Assembly: GCF_014898815.1 (NCBI RefSeq)
Contig: NW_026515500.1
Location: forward strand, 434,001 to 498,000
Source: Panonychus citri
Lineage: Eukaryota > Arthropoda > Arachnida > Trombidiformes > Tetranychidae
Length of the DNA: 64,000 nucleotides
Direction of reading: 5' to 3'
The notes under the pieces are model-generated. The model searched no databases. It saw nothing but the letters and a program-made list of their open reading frames with translations, and had not been told where the DNA came from. Shown here piece after piece: positions 46,082 through 57,622 of this stretch (within the stretch, counting starts at the first letter, position 1; each line of letters begins with the position of its first letter). The translations under genes were made by a program, and so were the position numbers.

Positions 46082-48113
46082 TCAAAAATCAAAACATTCT
46101 GAGTTCCAAGTACTATGAGAAGAGTCCTGTGAATTTTCTTGATCAGATAAATTGGGATCTATTGAATCTTTATCTTTGTTATAGGAAGTTGTTTCTTTGT
46201 CATTTTCTTCGGAAATGTATCTTGATCCATCATCATCGATATTATTGTCGTCGTCATTATCATCGATAATAGATTTTCTTGTCAATTCAGCGTTTCTAGC
46301 ACAAAGTTCTTTGACCATCCGAGATCTCACTTTGTATTCTGCAGCTGCAGAGTACTTATAAATTTTGGCTTTGCGAAATACATGATCTAATGATAGAAAC
46401 GGCTTGTTAATTTGATAAATTTAATTGATTTTGGATCATGAAACTTACTCATAAATGCTCTTACTCTTTCTTGACCCAGTTTATAATTGAAATCTCCTTC
46501 CATTCGGGCTGTAAAAGGCTTTTCAAAACCCCAAATGAAGCTCAATGGGTATTTGAATTTTTTAGATTTATCGATTGTTAAATATCCTTCCAAATCTTTT
46601 TTATCTAAGAACTTTTTACCTAGAGTAACATTCTCATAGTAATTCTTAGGGAACGCTATCTTCACAAGTTGATAAGCGAAAGATGGCGCTAAAGAAGGAG
46701 TTGAATTTCTGATAGCTTCATCATAAAGATCCAAATCAAACCGTATGACACCTTCAACATATATTTGATTCTAGAATATAAATCAAAAGAGTTATAACTT
46801 GCCTTTTTGTTATTTACTGGATAATTACCTTGTTACTGCTCTTGTAAGTACAATCTCTTTCCGGAACAACATTTGATATTTCAGAGTCACTCTGATTATT
46901 ATGATCAATATATTTTCTCATTTCATCTATAACATTGATTATTGATATTAGAAATGATCCGATTGTATCATATTCAGAGAGATTCTTTTTTCGTTTCAAT
47001 AAATCAGTAACTTGATCATTGATACTCTCTATTGATACATCGGCAACTGATTTATCTAGACAAACGTTATCAACTTTACGTTTTTTTGCTCTATTCTCTG
47101 AGCTCTCATCATCTTTGGCAACACCATTTTCGTTGGAGTTATTGATCTTTAAGCTTTTCTTGTGATCTTTTGTCTTTGTTTCAAGATGATCTGAGCTTTG
47201 GTCACTTTCATATTCACTATCAGTTAGAAAACTGTTGCTCAATGGCTTGCTCGATCTTTGCGAGTTTGGCTGATCATTTCTTTGATCTGGTTTATCCTTA
47301 AGGTGAGCTTTGTCAATTATCTCATCAGATTCCAATAACTTTTTGATCTGAAGACTTGTTAATACGCGTTGCGATGGCACATCGTTTTCAGAATCAAGAG
47401 GACAATGAATGAGTTTTGTTACTCCTTTCGATAACCTTTTGATCTTTGGAAGTTTTTGCCAGCATTTATTGGATGTCGTATTTTCATTTAAACTAACTTT
47501 CAAGTTCAGAGGTGAATCTAGAGAAACGAGATAAGTATTGTTATTAATAATCATTAATTTTGAATTGTTAAAGAAACATGGACTCACCTCCGGTTGCTAT
47601 TATCTGAGAATAAAACTGGTGACTCCCGATCTTGATCTTGAAGCAATTCAGCCTTTTATCAGTGAACTTAGAAAATGGAAGTTGAAATCCGAAATCCAAT
47701 AGATTAGACTCATTCAACTTGACGACAAGAGGCTGCTTGATTACTCCTTTGTCTTCGTCCAAAATGTAAGGAAGAACAACAGCGAAAAGGATACCGTCTT
47801 TCAGTGGTTGAGTAAGGATCGAAGAGCTTTGATCATCGGCTCGTTTTTCCAAAAGAGTACTTTGACTCTTATCAGTCTCCTCAATAGTTGTCGTTGGGTT
47901 TTGCACTTTTTTAGAACTTCCTCTGGATTCACTTGCTGATGCGATCACTGTAACTAGATTTGTAGCGTTGTTTTCTTTAGATGAACTGATGTTGTGTTTT
48001 TTAAATTTGCCGAAAATATTAAGATCTTTTGCAGAAGCAGTTGACTTTTACGAACACTTGAGAACTTTGAACATTTTTGTTATCGAAGATCTTTGACTAT
48101 TTTGAGTACTCAT
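46082..48113 (-). pseudogene. BEN-like companion gene, paralogue B, probably broken at the 5' end
   Basis: Exons 47588 and upstream, 47517-46829, 46770-46449 and 46386-46082 join in phase with GT-AG introns. ATG 48113 is in frame but is followed by TAA at 48048-48050, after which the frame stays open to the first donor. Unless an unseen exon is used, the 5' end is therefore broken. The N-terminal domain (FKIKIGSHQFYSQIIATGG) and the C-terminal domain (YQLVKIAFPKNYYENVTLG...DFNYKLGQERVRAFMSKF) each have counterparts in paralogue A, spliced at the same sites. The middle is Ser/Asp/Lys-rich. The C-terminal block has a BEN-like pattern (helical DNA-binding fold); that call is tentative. Confidence 0.6.
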
Positions 48114-48487
48114 GATGAAAACTTTTGATCAATTAAAGTTAGACTAAGAGACACAATTGAATTAATGCTGGGAAATTTGAAAGCCTTAGCTTTTATTATA
48201 AATGGAACAATTATCTAGACAGTAAATGGTTAACTTTGATCAACTGAGATCAAAAGAGTTACAGATTTTTTTTGTACCAACAAAAAGGGGAATGTTAATT
48301 GGATTAGAAAAATTGATTGAATTGGAAAAAAATTAATTTGGCTAACTACTATTGGTTAGAAATGTAACAGATGAAAATAATTAGATGAGAAATTAATTTT
48401 TTTGTGCTTTTAAATGTTGAAATTTTTTCTTACTTTTGTAGATTTTGATTTTTTTTTGGATTTTTCACTTCAGTGGTTGTCAAAATG

Positions 48488-49351
48488 TCAAATTTGTTTT
48501 ATGAAGATTTGGGTTGATTGGCTGCAGAAGCAAATAGATTTTGTAACAACAATTGATTGGCTGGATTGCTCAAGAAGGCAAGTCTCTGGGGAATAACAGA
48601 GGCAATATTTGTCACAGTTGCTTGAGAAGGTGCCTTTCCATTTCCTTTTCTTTTCTGTTTCCGTGTGAGTGGAAGAACTTTTATCTTGATTCAATTCTCC
48701 GCCGCTGTAAACTTTCTTGATTTTCTTGATTTCAGAATCTGATATATCAGAACATTTTCTCTTGGAGGCCTTTGTTTCTTCTCGGATTTTTTCATTATCC
48801 ACAATCACGTGATTAGAAGTCACCACTGCCTCTGTTGAGGTTGAAATAATAGACGTAGAGCCGATACTTGATCCAACGCCTGAGTCGTTGATTTTAGATC
48901 CTGTTTTCTCATCGTTTTTAGATGAGTGGTTTGATGATTCAAGTGTAAGGTTGACTGGTGAGAGACTTAAAGTAGACTCTGAGAAAGCTGAAGGTTTTGC
49001 TGGAGTTGAAGTGATTTGCGAATCACTTTTTAGAAATTCACCGTTTTTTTCATTAGGAGATTTACCAAATACCGCATTGAATTCAGTATCAGCAGCAGCC
49101 AAACTTTCAGGATCAATCTCATCCATTGCTTTCAAGAAGTCATCATGATCATCTTCAAATAAATCTTCTTGATCATCATTTCGATATCTTTGGTCATCAG
49201 AATCAGGAAGATCTTCTAATACAATTTTTGCATCACTATCAGAACTTTTTAAATTTTCATCTTTCTGTTTTTCTTTTTCTGCTTCACTTGAACCCGAACT
49301 AGACGGTTGGTTGAGGTGTAATTCAGGAAATATCTTGTTTCTTTGAACCAA
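48488..49351 (-). CDS. Acidic, Ser-rich ORF, likely the tail of paralogue A
   Basis: An open frame of about 280 residues overlapping the end of paralogue A by 29 bases in another frame. It starts with no ATG (the first codon in frame is TTG), so it is more likely an extension reached by an unseen splice or a one-base length change than a separate gene. Composition is Asp/Glu/Ser-rich with KKIKK and KKRKWK basic clusters that could be nuclear localisation signals, and a Cys-rich end. No domain recognised. Confidence 0.4.
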   Translation of the reverse strand: MVQRNKIFPELHLNQPSSSGSSEAEKEKQKDENLKSSDSDAKIVLEDLPDSDDQRYRNDDQEDLFEDDHDDFLKAMDEIDPESLAAADTEFNAVFGKSPNEKNGEFLKSDSQITSTPAKPSAFSESTLSLSPVNLTLESSNHSSKNDEKTGSKINDSGVGSSIGSTSIISTSTEAVVTSNHVIVDNEKIREETKASKRKCSDISDSEIKKIKKVYSGGELNQDKSSSTHTETEKKRKWKGTFSSNCDKYCLCYSPETCLLEQSSQSIVVTKSICFCSQSTQIFIKQI

Positions 49352-51099
49352 TATTTTGACTGGCTGAACGAGTTACTATATTTGATCGATCCATTGAATC
49401 CTCTTGAATTGCTCTAATAGCAATCATACTGGGTACCTCACAGCCCAAATCAACTTCGTTTTCTTCATTATTAGGCTCATGAGCATCCTCATCGTTCTTG
49501 TCTTCTTGTTCCTCCTCTTCTTGTTCCTCTTCTTGTTCCTCTTCCTCTTCTTCTTTATCTTCCTCTTCTTCCTCTTCTTCTTCCTCTTCTTCCGCGTCAT
49601 CGTTTTCGTCTTCTTCTTCATCAAAATCTTCGTCTTCAGTTGTTGTATCTTTTCCACCTCCAGATGATCTTGGACTTCGGCGAACGATGATTTTTGTTCT
49701 TTGGTAATGCATTGCTTTACAGACTTGATTTCCTAAATGACTAACAGTAAATTGGTCATAAGATTTACGGCCACATTTTCTCATAGTGTGATCTAATGAT
49801 TAAAAAGTAAAAAAGATCCAATAAGAGAAAAGACCACATAAATTGATTTTGGATTTAAACTTACCCATCAGAGCATCAAATCTTGCCTTTCCAAGTTGAT
49901 AATCGTATTTTCCGGATACAGGGTAAGTCAATGGCAAGGTATTGTTCCAAACCGATAGTAAAGATTTATTGTTACCTTTTCCAGCAACCGTCACACCAGT
50001 CAACCAATGATTTGGAAAACAAAATCGTACAAAATTTGCTATGACAGTAGTTGGTTCACGATCTTGGATATTATTTGGAAGAGATTTCAAAAACTTTTTG
50101 TATTTTGCTGCTTTAATCGGTAGAATTCCTTCGATGAAAGTTATCCCACCTTGTTCCTTAGTCTCATCATCCTCAGATATTATTCGTAAATCTTTCGCTT
50201 CGTTAGGTTGATTTTTTACTTTGGAACTTGTTTTAACCTTAGATTTGGAATTCCCAAGTTCTTCGATTATATTTAACAAACTCGATTGAATCTCGGTTGA
50301 CTCTCGACAGAACCGTTGAATAGTTTCTGAAACTTTCATTGATTCACAGAATATCTTGAGATTCTTTGTTCTTTCTTTGGTCTCGTTTATGAGATCTGCG
50401 GATGATTTCTTTTCATCGGGTTCGTTGAATAAATTTCTTGAAACAGTAGCTGATGTTGAAGCTCCTCTAGAATTTGATCCATCATCTATGTTAACCACCT
50501 CTGGTTCAATTTCAATTCTTACCGTTTTCAGTCCTTCTATGTGCTGAATGAACGAATTGAATTCAATCTTGGAAATCGGCTTTACCGAAAATTCTTTGCT
50601 CTTTACCAAACAAGCATTCGAAAGCGAAAGCCAATGCATAATTTTATTGGGAAGATGAGGGGGTTTTGGAATTTTGTTCTTCGAATAGAAGATCTTATAA
50701 CCAGATAAAAGATCTTTTGAGTCCTCTGGAAAGAAAAAAACATCAATTTTTTGTTTCTTATTAATTGTTAAACTTACCTCCAGTTCCAACGATCATCGCA
50801 GTTACAGGTTTATGACCTAATATTTCAATTTTGACATAATTGTCAAAATTAACCTCTAAAGGTTTTAGATCTGTTGGTATTAGCGATGAATCAATTGAAA
50901 AACCAACAGGTATAGTCACTTCTTTTCCGCTCTTCTCTTTCACAAGAAACAGAGCAATTATCATTTTCTCGTTCATTTTTAAGTTGCAATAAGATCCCAC
51001 AATTGTAGATTGATTTCTCAAGTATCTCGATTTAGATCTTAATTTGAACACGGGAGAAATTCTAAATTGATGAACTTTCCGCTTTGAACGAATGTCCAT
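49323..51099 (-). CDS. BEN-like companion gene of the transposon, paralogue A
   Basis: Exons 51099-50778, 50725-49865 and 49792-49323 join in phase (550 residues). ATG 51099 is used because the upstream frame offers only GTG. Domains: N-terminal beta-rich module ending YVKIEILGHKPVTAMIVGTGG; a Ser/Thr/Lys-rich linker; a BEN-like block (FVRFCFPNHWLTGVTVAGK...YDYQLGKARFDALMGKF); then MDHTMRKCGRKSYDQF and a run of about 65 mostly acidic residues (49483-49640). Exon 2 corresponds to paralogue B exons 2 plus 3, so one intron differs between the copies. BEN-domain partners accompany transposases of this type in other animals, probably as DNA-binding subunits. Confidence 0.6.
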
Positions 51100-51109
51100 G
51101 AAAAACACT

Positions 51110-51530
51110 TAAAACACGTAAAACTGATTCAATTTTTTAAGATTTCAGAGCACAATGGTTGTTAAAACGTGGTAAAAGTAATTTGATGATTGTAACAATT
51201 AAAAAAAATTACATAATCGATTTCCGATTCAGATAAAATTTAAAAAAAACTCTTTCCGCTGATAAGATTAAACACTTATCAAAGCTAAAAGAGAGATAAA
51301 GACTAGTGGTTTCCATGGGAACCAAACAAAAAGAATAGAACAAATTAAATGTTCTATTCTCTTTAAGAAGTGAACACATGTTCTCATTTATTCTTTTTTT
51401 AATTTTGTTCTCTTCAAATTAATTTGATTTAAATTCGATTTAAATTAGATTTGATTTGGTTTAAAGTAAATTAAATCAATTAATTATTTTTTGTGTTTCT
51501 CGTAAATTAATTAGTTTAATCTCTTCAATT
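51110..51530. promoter_or_regulatory. Divergent promoter region between BEN-like gene and transposase
   Basis: About 420 bp of very AT-rich sequence lie between two divergent starts. The region 51420-51490 has repeated TTAAATT/GATTTAAAT words. No clear TATA box can be distinguished from background. Confidence 0.4.
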
Positions 51531-53989
51531 ATGAACAATAATTTCTCATTAAGAAGTGTAAATAGACATCGTAGATTTCAACATCTCTCTCATCACTCAT
51601 CTTATATTGATGATCTACCAGATTATCATTTAAGGAGTTCAGATGATTCTTTTTCTTCAGATTGTGAATCATTGATCAGTGATTCGTTTCTAAGTGATGA
51701 TCAGGCTGAAAATTGTGAACAATTTGATTGTGAAAACAGTAATTTTCTAAGCAAAAAAGCTTACTGTGAAGTGATCATTTCTGCTATTTTGAGTAAGGCA
51801 AATCTAAGCCTTTCATCAGCTCAACTTGTTGTTAACCTTTTCAACAATGTGAATTTAAGATTTTCAAGTGATCCGGCCCTTTTACCAAGTGTTCGCTACT
51901 TGTGGGAAAAGAGAGCAAAGAAAAACTCAATCGGTGTTTACATAATTTGTGAGAAAAAACATAGCCATGGACCGTTTTTCAGCGAACCTAGATTCTTCGG
52001 ATCTTTTATCTGCGAAGAAAGAGAAATTCAAGCCGAACTGAAAAATGACAAATATTTTCTTCACATTGGACTTCGAAATCAGCTGGAAACATTTCTACCA
52101 ACTGTACCGGATTCACAATGGGTCGAAAATCAAAGATCTGACCAAGAAATGATCATTGATATTCACAATGCTAAATTATCAAAGAATTTCAAACAATCAC
52201 GTCATTTTCATTCGACTGAAACTAAGATAATCACCTTAACAATGCACACAGATGAAGTTCTGGTTGGAAATAGTTCAAGTGTAAAAATCTTCCCAATTTT
52301 CATCTCCATCAATGAGCTCAAACCTGACTTTAGGAGAAATCATTTTTTTCTTTGTGCATTGTTTGTCGGGAAAAATAGACCACTGGTGGAAAGTTATCTT
52401 GGTCCTGTTTGCGCTGATCTTAAACAACTTGAATCTGATCCAATTATCTGGAAAAGTAGATCAGGAATACTATGTAGAGCAACTTTTCACCTTATAGCGC
52501 TTGTGGCTGATGCCCCTATGCGAGCTTTTCTACGAGGAACAAGACAGTATAACCACACATATGGATGTGATTGGTGCTTGATCTGTGCGACGACAAATAC
52601 AAGACGATCTCGACATTTCTCAATCAAAAGCTACAATGAACTAGAATCATTGAAACGGAAGCATGAAGATTTCAAAGAGTTTGATAGACTTAACTCAGAA
52701 GATACTCTAGATGTTGATACAGATCAAATAGAAAGATTTCATGGAATTATCGGCTCTTCTCCATTGTTAAGCTTGGAAAGTTTCAATATTGTTGATGGTG
52801 TTCTGGTCGAGCATATGCATTGTCTAGTCTTGGGAATTTGTCGATCATTGATCTTACGCGGATGGTTTGGTGAAACTTCCAGAACAATTTTTGAGAAGAA
52901 CGTTGACAAATTAACTTTGAAAAAAGCTCTTTCTTCAAGAATCGTGAAAATATCGGTTCCTTCAAGTTTTACTAGAGCACCAAGAGATCTTGATCAGTTG
53001 AAATATTGGAAAAGCTCCGAGTATGACGCTTTCATCGTTTACTATTTTCCAGGTATAATCAAAGGTCTACTCAGATTGAATGTTATAAACAATTTATTTT
53101 GTTTCATCAAAATATTTCAACTTTCGCACTCTGGTCCTGTTGATCGAGATGTAATTGATCAACTGAGAAATTTAGTTTCTGAGTTTCAACATGGAGTTCA
53201 AGATATCTATGGGAAAATTTCATGAGTTATAATCTTCACATTCTCTCTCACTTACCAGATTCAGTCAATAATCTTGGACCTACGAGGAACATATCGTCAT
53301 ATCCACTAGAAAATTATATGGGCATTTTAAAAGATAAAGTTAGAAGGTCCTCTAACATTGCCCCTTCACTTGTCAGGATTTTCATCAACGATTTTCGCTA
53401 CCAGGAAATACTAAACTCGATATCAGATTGGCCATTACATGAAAAAGAGAAAAAAGATCTTGGATTCCATTCATATTTACTTGATGAAAAACCTGATCAA
53501 TTAACTTCGTTAAAAGAAACCTTGTTTCACGAAGATGTCAATCTAATCAAAGAAAGAATAATTAACATTCTTGGCCATTTACCTCCAGATGAAATTATTC
53601 TCTTGAAATCGATTTCGATCAATGGTAAAAGATTCTCAACGAAAGATTATTCTAAGGATAAGCTGCGATGTGATTCAATCATAAAATCGGAAAACGGTGG
53701 ATTCTATTTGATTCATTCCATTTTCAAATATGGAGATACGTTATTTTCCCTCTGTGAAAAATTTCGAACTTCACCATTCAAAGTCTCATTCAAAGGATTG
53801 ACCGGCTCATTTGTATTCACTCTTTCACATTTATTCGAGATTGAAAGTTCATCGAAAAAAGATTCAAGCGATATGATCTGCATTAAGCTTAATTCTAAAG
53901 TCAAAAAATGCTTCATCATTAAGAGTACGGAGCTTTCTCATAGGTATTCAAAGGACCTCATCGTCGAACCTTTTCTTTTCAATTTTTGA
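51531..53989 (+). CDS. CACTA/EnSpm-like transposase, one frame break
   Basis: The first frame is 51531-53225 (564 residues) and the second 53222-53989; the switch is at an A4/T3 stretch near 53214. Together about 820 residues. Diagnostic blocks of the animal transposase family are present: FPIFISINELKP; LVADAPMRAFLRG; the zinc pair YGCDWCLIC; DGVLVEHMHCLVLG; FTRAPRDLDQLKYWKSSEY with FIVYYFPGI; and, after the break, SYNLHILSHLPDSV plus SSYPLENYMGILK. The Asp of VADAP, the Asp/His of DGVLVEHMH and a Glu downstream are candidates for the DDE-type active site. The Ser/Asp-rich N-terminus is variable. It may still be functional if the break is an assembly error. Confidence 0.78.
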
Positions 53990-54374
53990 CGCTATCCAGG
54001 TGTTTTGACTTACCAAATTCACGTCGCTCATTTTTTTCTACTAGTTTTATCTTAATTTTCAGATCAAATCATTGATTGATCTATTTTTTCTTATATATTA
54101 GTTCAATTGTATCTACAGAACCAAAATTAATTGATTTCTTCCTCCATCATAACTATTTAATTCAAAATTTGGTGTTCAAAGTGTATCTCTGGTGTATCTT
54201 CTTTCTTTGGCTTTTCTCTTTGATATTCGTTCCAGTTTCTTACATTCTCTTTCTGCTTCAAAGTTCAGTGTTTTTTATCCATCACAAAACTATCAACACA
54301 GTTCATCATCTTCCCTTTATCATCTTATATCTCTTGATTACTTATAATTGAATTAATTATCTTCAACAGTGAAA

Positions 54375-54739
54375 ATGTCTAAATGTAAGTAACAACTTGT
54401 TTGATTTTCATCCATCGGCTTTTTTTAATTCATTTCAAATGCCATTTTCTCTTTCATCAAATAGGTAAAAATTCTGATAAATCTCCACCAATTACAAAGA
54501 TCAGCAAGAACTGTGGATCAATCAACAAAAGAATTGTGATGAAAATTGTGATCAAAGATAAAAAGAAAATAACATCAATTAAAAGCCATTTTCGACCAGT
54601 TAAAAATTATGGAGGAAAAGAAAACAATAATGAAAATTGTTTATACGCCAAGTTCAAGAAATCAATTAATACTGAAGATGATCCAGACATTGAAACAATG
54701 AATTTTTCTCAAGAATACCAACCAATGGATACTAAATAG
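54375..54739 (+). CDS. Small spliced basic protein, 94 residues
   Basis: Exon 1 is 54375-54384 (MSK plus one base) and exon 2 is 54465-54739, joined in phase over an 80-bp GTAAGT...AAATAG intron, with TGT (Cys) formed at the join. The N-terminal 60 residues are Lys-rich (KRIVMKIVIKDKKKITSIK) and the C-terminus acidic (INTEDDPDIETMNF). No family recognised. It lies 3' of the transposase on the same strand, before the subterminal motif cluster, so it may be a third gene of that element. Confidence 0.5.
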
Positions 54740-57595
54740 TTTTTCTTTCAACATGCAAAATTCAAAATTCAAGATTCAAATATCAATCATTCTTGAAAAT
54801 CAATAATCAATCAAATCAAAAATCTTACTTTTACAGCTCAATCAGATCTCAAATTTCTATTATCAATTGTTTTTCTCATCAAATTTTATCTTTCTAATTG
54901 TCCATTTATATCAATTGTGTTTATGTGAATAGATATTCAAACAAAAATTTCCAATATAATCATTTAGATCAATGATAAATTTCCTTTGATAATCAGCAAT
55001 TGAAAAGCTTTTGTTTACATTTCTTTCAAAACATAAACAAAACTCTGAACGCGCGATCTTTGAACCTTTGAATATGATTACATTTCAATTAAGCAATTGA
55101 AATTTTCCATTTTCGTAGAAAAGTTGATCAATTTTTTTGACTCTTCATTGATTCAAAAAAAAATCACCACGATTCAAAAAAAAATTTGACTCCAAGAAAG
55201 CTCAATCATTGACTCAATGATGATTCTCAAATTGATCAATCGGAGTCTCAAAAAAAAAATATGTTGATTGGGTTGTTGAGAAAGAAAATATTTGAAACTT
55301 TTTTTCTTCTGATCTTTTCGGTGAAAATTCTGGTCACTATAATGGTCAAGCTCCCATGGTAAGATGATAACGTGAGGATAATGATTTGAGTAAAAAAAGA
55401 AAATAAATTGAAAACAAATGGATAAACAAATTTTACCAAAAAAAAGTTCCATTTATCATGACCTTGAATTACATGTTGATACATTCAGGATGAAGTAAGA
55501 AAAAAAATCGCGAATTCAAAATAAAAAATATTCAGTAGACTATCAAGAACTCGTAGTTCCTGCACCATGAAATATAATCGTTACTTCAGACTCATTATTA
55601 TGATGATGATCGTTGATTTTAATAACAAGGATGAAGAAAAAAACGAAAAAAAAAGTTCCAAGGATAATTCAGAACTGAGAACATCAAGAATCATGAGAAA
55701 AAAACAACAATTGTTATAAATCATGAATTAGTATTAATAAAACGTAACAAATGAGAATCAGCTGAAGTAGGAAAAGTTCAATCTCTAATATTATCATGGA
55801 GAGCAGAAAAAATGAAATATTAATGTGATAAAACTAATTCAACATTATCTAAGCTCTGTAAACATCATATTATCGAGATGAGAATTCATATTAGATATTC
55901 ATGGTAATCAGTTATAAGCTGTAACTTTTCAGGTCAATTTTCATGGAGAGACGAGGTGATTATTCATTATTATTAAAAAGCGATAAATTTACCATGTAAA
56001 TTAAATTTTCACATGAAAACTGATCAATGAGTAAACAAAATTTTCCCAATTCTAATTTCCGAATAAACTAAAATTTCCTTCAATAGACATCAAAGGAAAT
56101 TCTCATTAACGAGAAAACTATTAGTAAAAAAACTTGATTCCAATTCCAAATGAACAATAAACATCATGATGAATATCATGTAATAGTTACAGGGCGATAC
56201 AAAAACAACACAATGTACATGGTTCACTGTTGATACTCAGTTGATGGGTAATATCAATACATCAACAGAAAAACAAAGTAAATAACCTTGAGGATTTTTT
56301 TATAAAAATAGTTGATGTTTTCATGATGATTACGATGTTGACTTTTGGTCTGTTCATTAATAATTACTCAGTTTCAGGAGAAGCAAAAAGAAAGAACTGA
56401 ATTCAAATGGAAATTGAATTTTATCGTAATTAATCTGATATCGACTTATACAAATATTGCCTTCTAATATTAAAGCTAATAAATGAGAGCCTTTGGTTCA
56501 TAACTAATTTCATGATATTCCATCAACATTGAACTTTATCGCAAGGTGAGTTTAGGTGGATTAGTAGATTCTAATAAAGTCCTTAGTAAATACCATTAAA
56601 TCATTTACAGTGTTTGTACCTTTCACATTTTGTCTCGAACCCTCATTGTATCTGAACTTTATTGTGTAAATATCAACATCTCATCTGATGAACGATATCA
56701 AAGGGAAAAAAACGGATTAGGTAAGGAAAATTCAGGAAATTCCGATTGAATTTAGCGATAAATATTGGAAATGTTGGTTGATGATGATGATATTAGAATG
56801 ATTAAAGAATCATTAGATAGGAATTATATTGATCAAAGATATTATCTTATTGATTGTTAGCTTTACTTTCGTATCATCATCATTACCGTCACCATGTTGA
56901 TTGGATTCAGCTAAGATTTCAAGCTTTCCCATTTAATACTCAATTGAGGATAAATATTATGATCAAGATGTAGGATGATGGATTCTTGAGTCATTACAGT
57001 CTCAGGGAATCATCTTGTTTTCAATTGATTCAGCTATTGATTGAATCACCTTTATGATCATTTCAGTCACTCTGTTCATTGAAATCTTCAAAGCGAAATT
57101 AATTTCTGCTTTTCTTACAATAAGCATCTCGTTTTATTTATCATAATATAAATGGTCAATTTGTTACGTTCATAATGTTTCAATTCCGTAAAGATATTCA
57201 GGATTAAGGAAACAAAAAGATCTGACCTGGAAACGAGCATGAATTTGACTTAATACTTTGTTGATAATAATCACTCCAAGTTAATTGGTAACTTTTCAAA
57301 AGTTATCTACAATTTTTTGTTCTTATTATGGTTGATTTGAACTTTCGAATTCAGTTTTTTTGTTCAAATTTGAAATATTTTCAGAACTTTCTTCCTTTTT
57401 CAATTTGCATTGCAAATTCGTAGTTCTCATCAAACACACTCCCTGTGAACATTTCCATGAGCTTTTCCAACTTTCACTCTGTTTATTTATCGTTATTATC
57501 ACCATGATATTGTTATATAATCTTGAATAATTTTCTCCGAGTTTGTAAAGTCAGTTTTATTCAGTGGTTATCATGGTTTTATCAAAATCTATGAA

Positions 57596-57622
57596 TCTCT
57601 CTCTCTCTCTCTCTCTCTCTCT
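57596..57622. repeat. (CT)n microsatellite
   Basis: About 13 consecutive CT units in non-coding DNA. Confidence 0.85.

Larger units (their letters stand above)
45500..55250. mobile_element. CACTA/EnSpm-like DNA transposon region (approximate limits)
   Basis: A transposase gene (51531-53989, +) is divergent from two paralogous BEN-like genes (51099-46082, -), with a small spliced gene at 54375-54739. Clusters of GATTCAAAA, GAATCAAAA and TTGACTC/GAGTCA words occur at about 45,505-45,700 and 55,130-55,250, as expected for subterminal transposase-binding repeats. I could not find an exact terminal inverted repeat or target duplication, so the limits are approximate and the small gene may be host. 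Confidence 0.55.

Noticed and set aside
49404..49707. Phe/Leu-rich and Ser-rich ORFs on the + strand
   Set aside because: Mirror translations of the acidic repeat in the BEN-like gene on the - strand.
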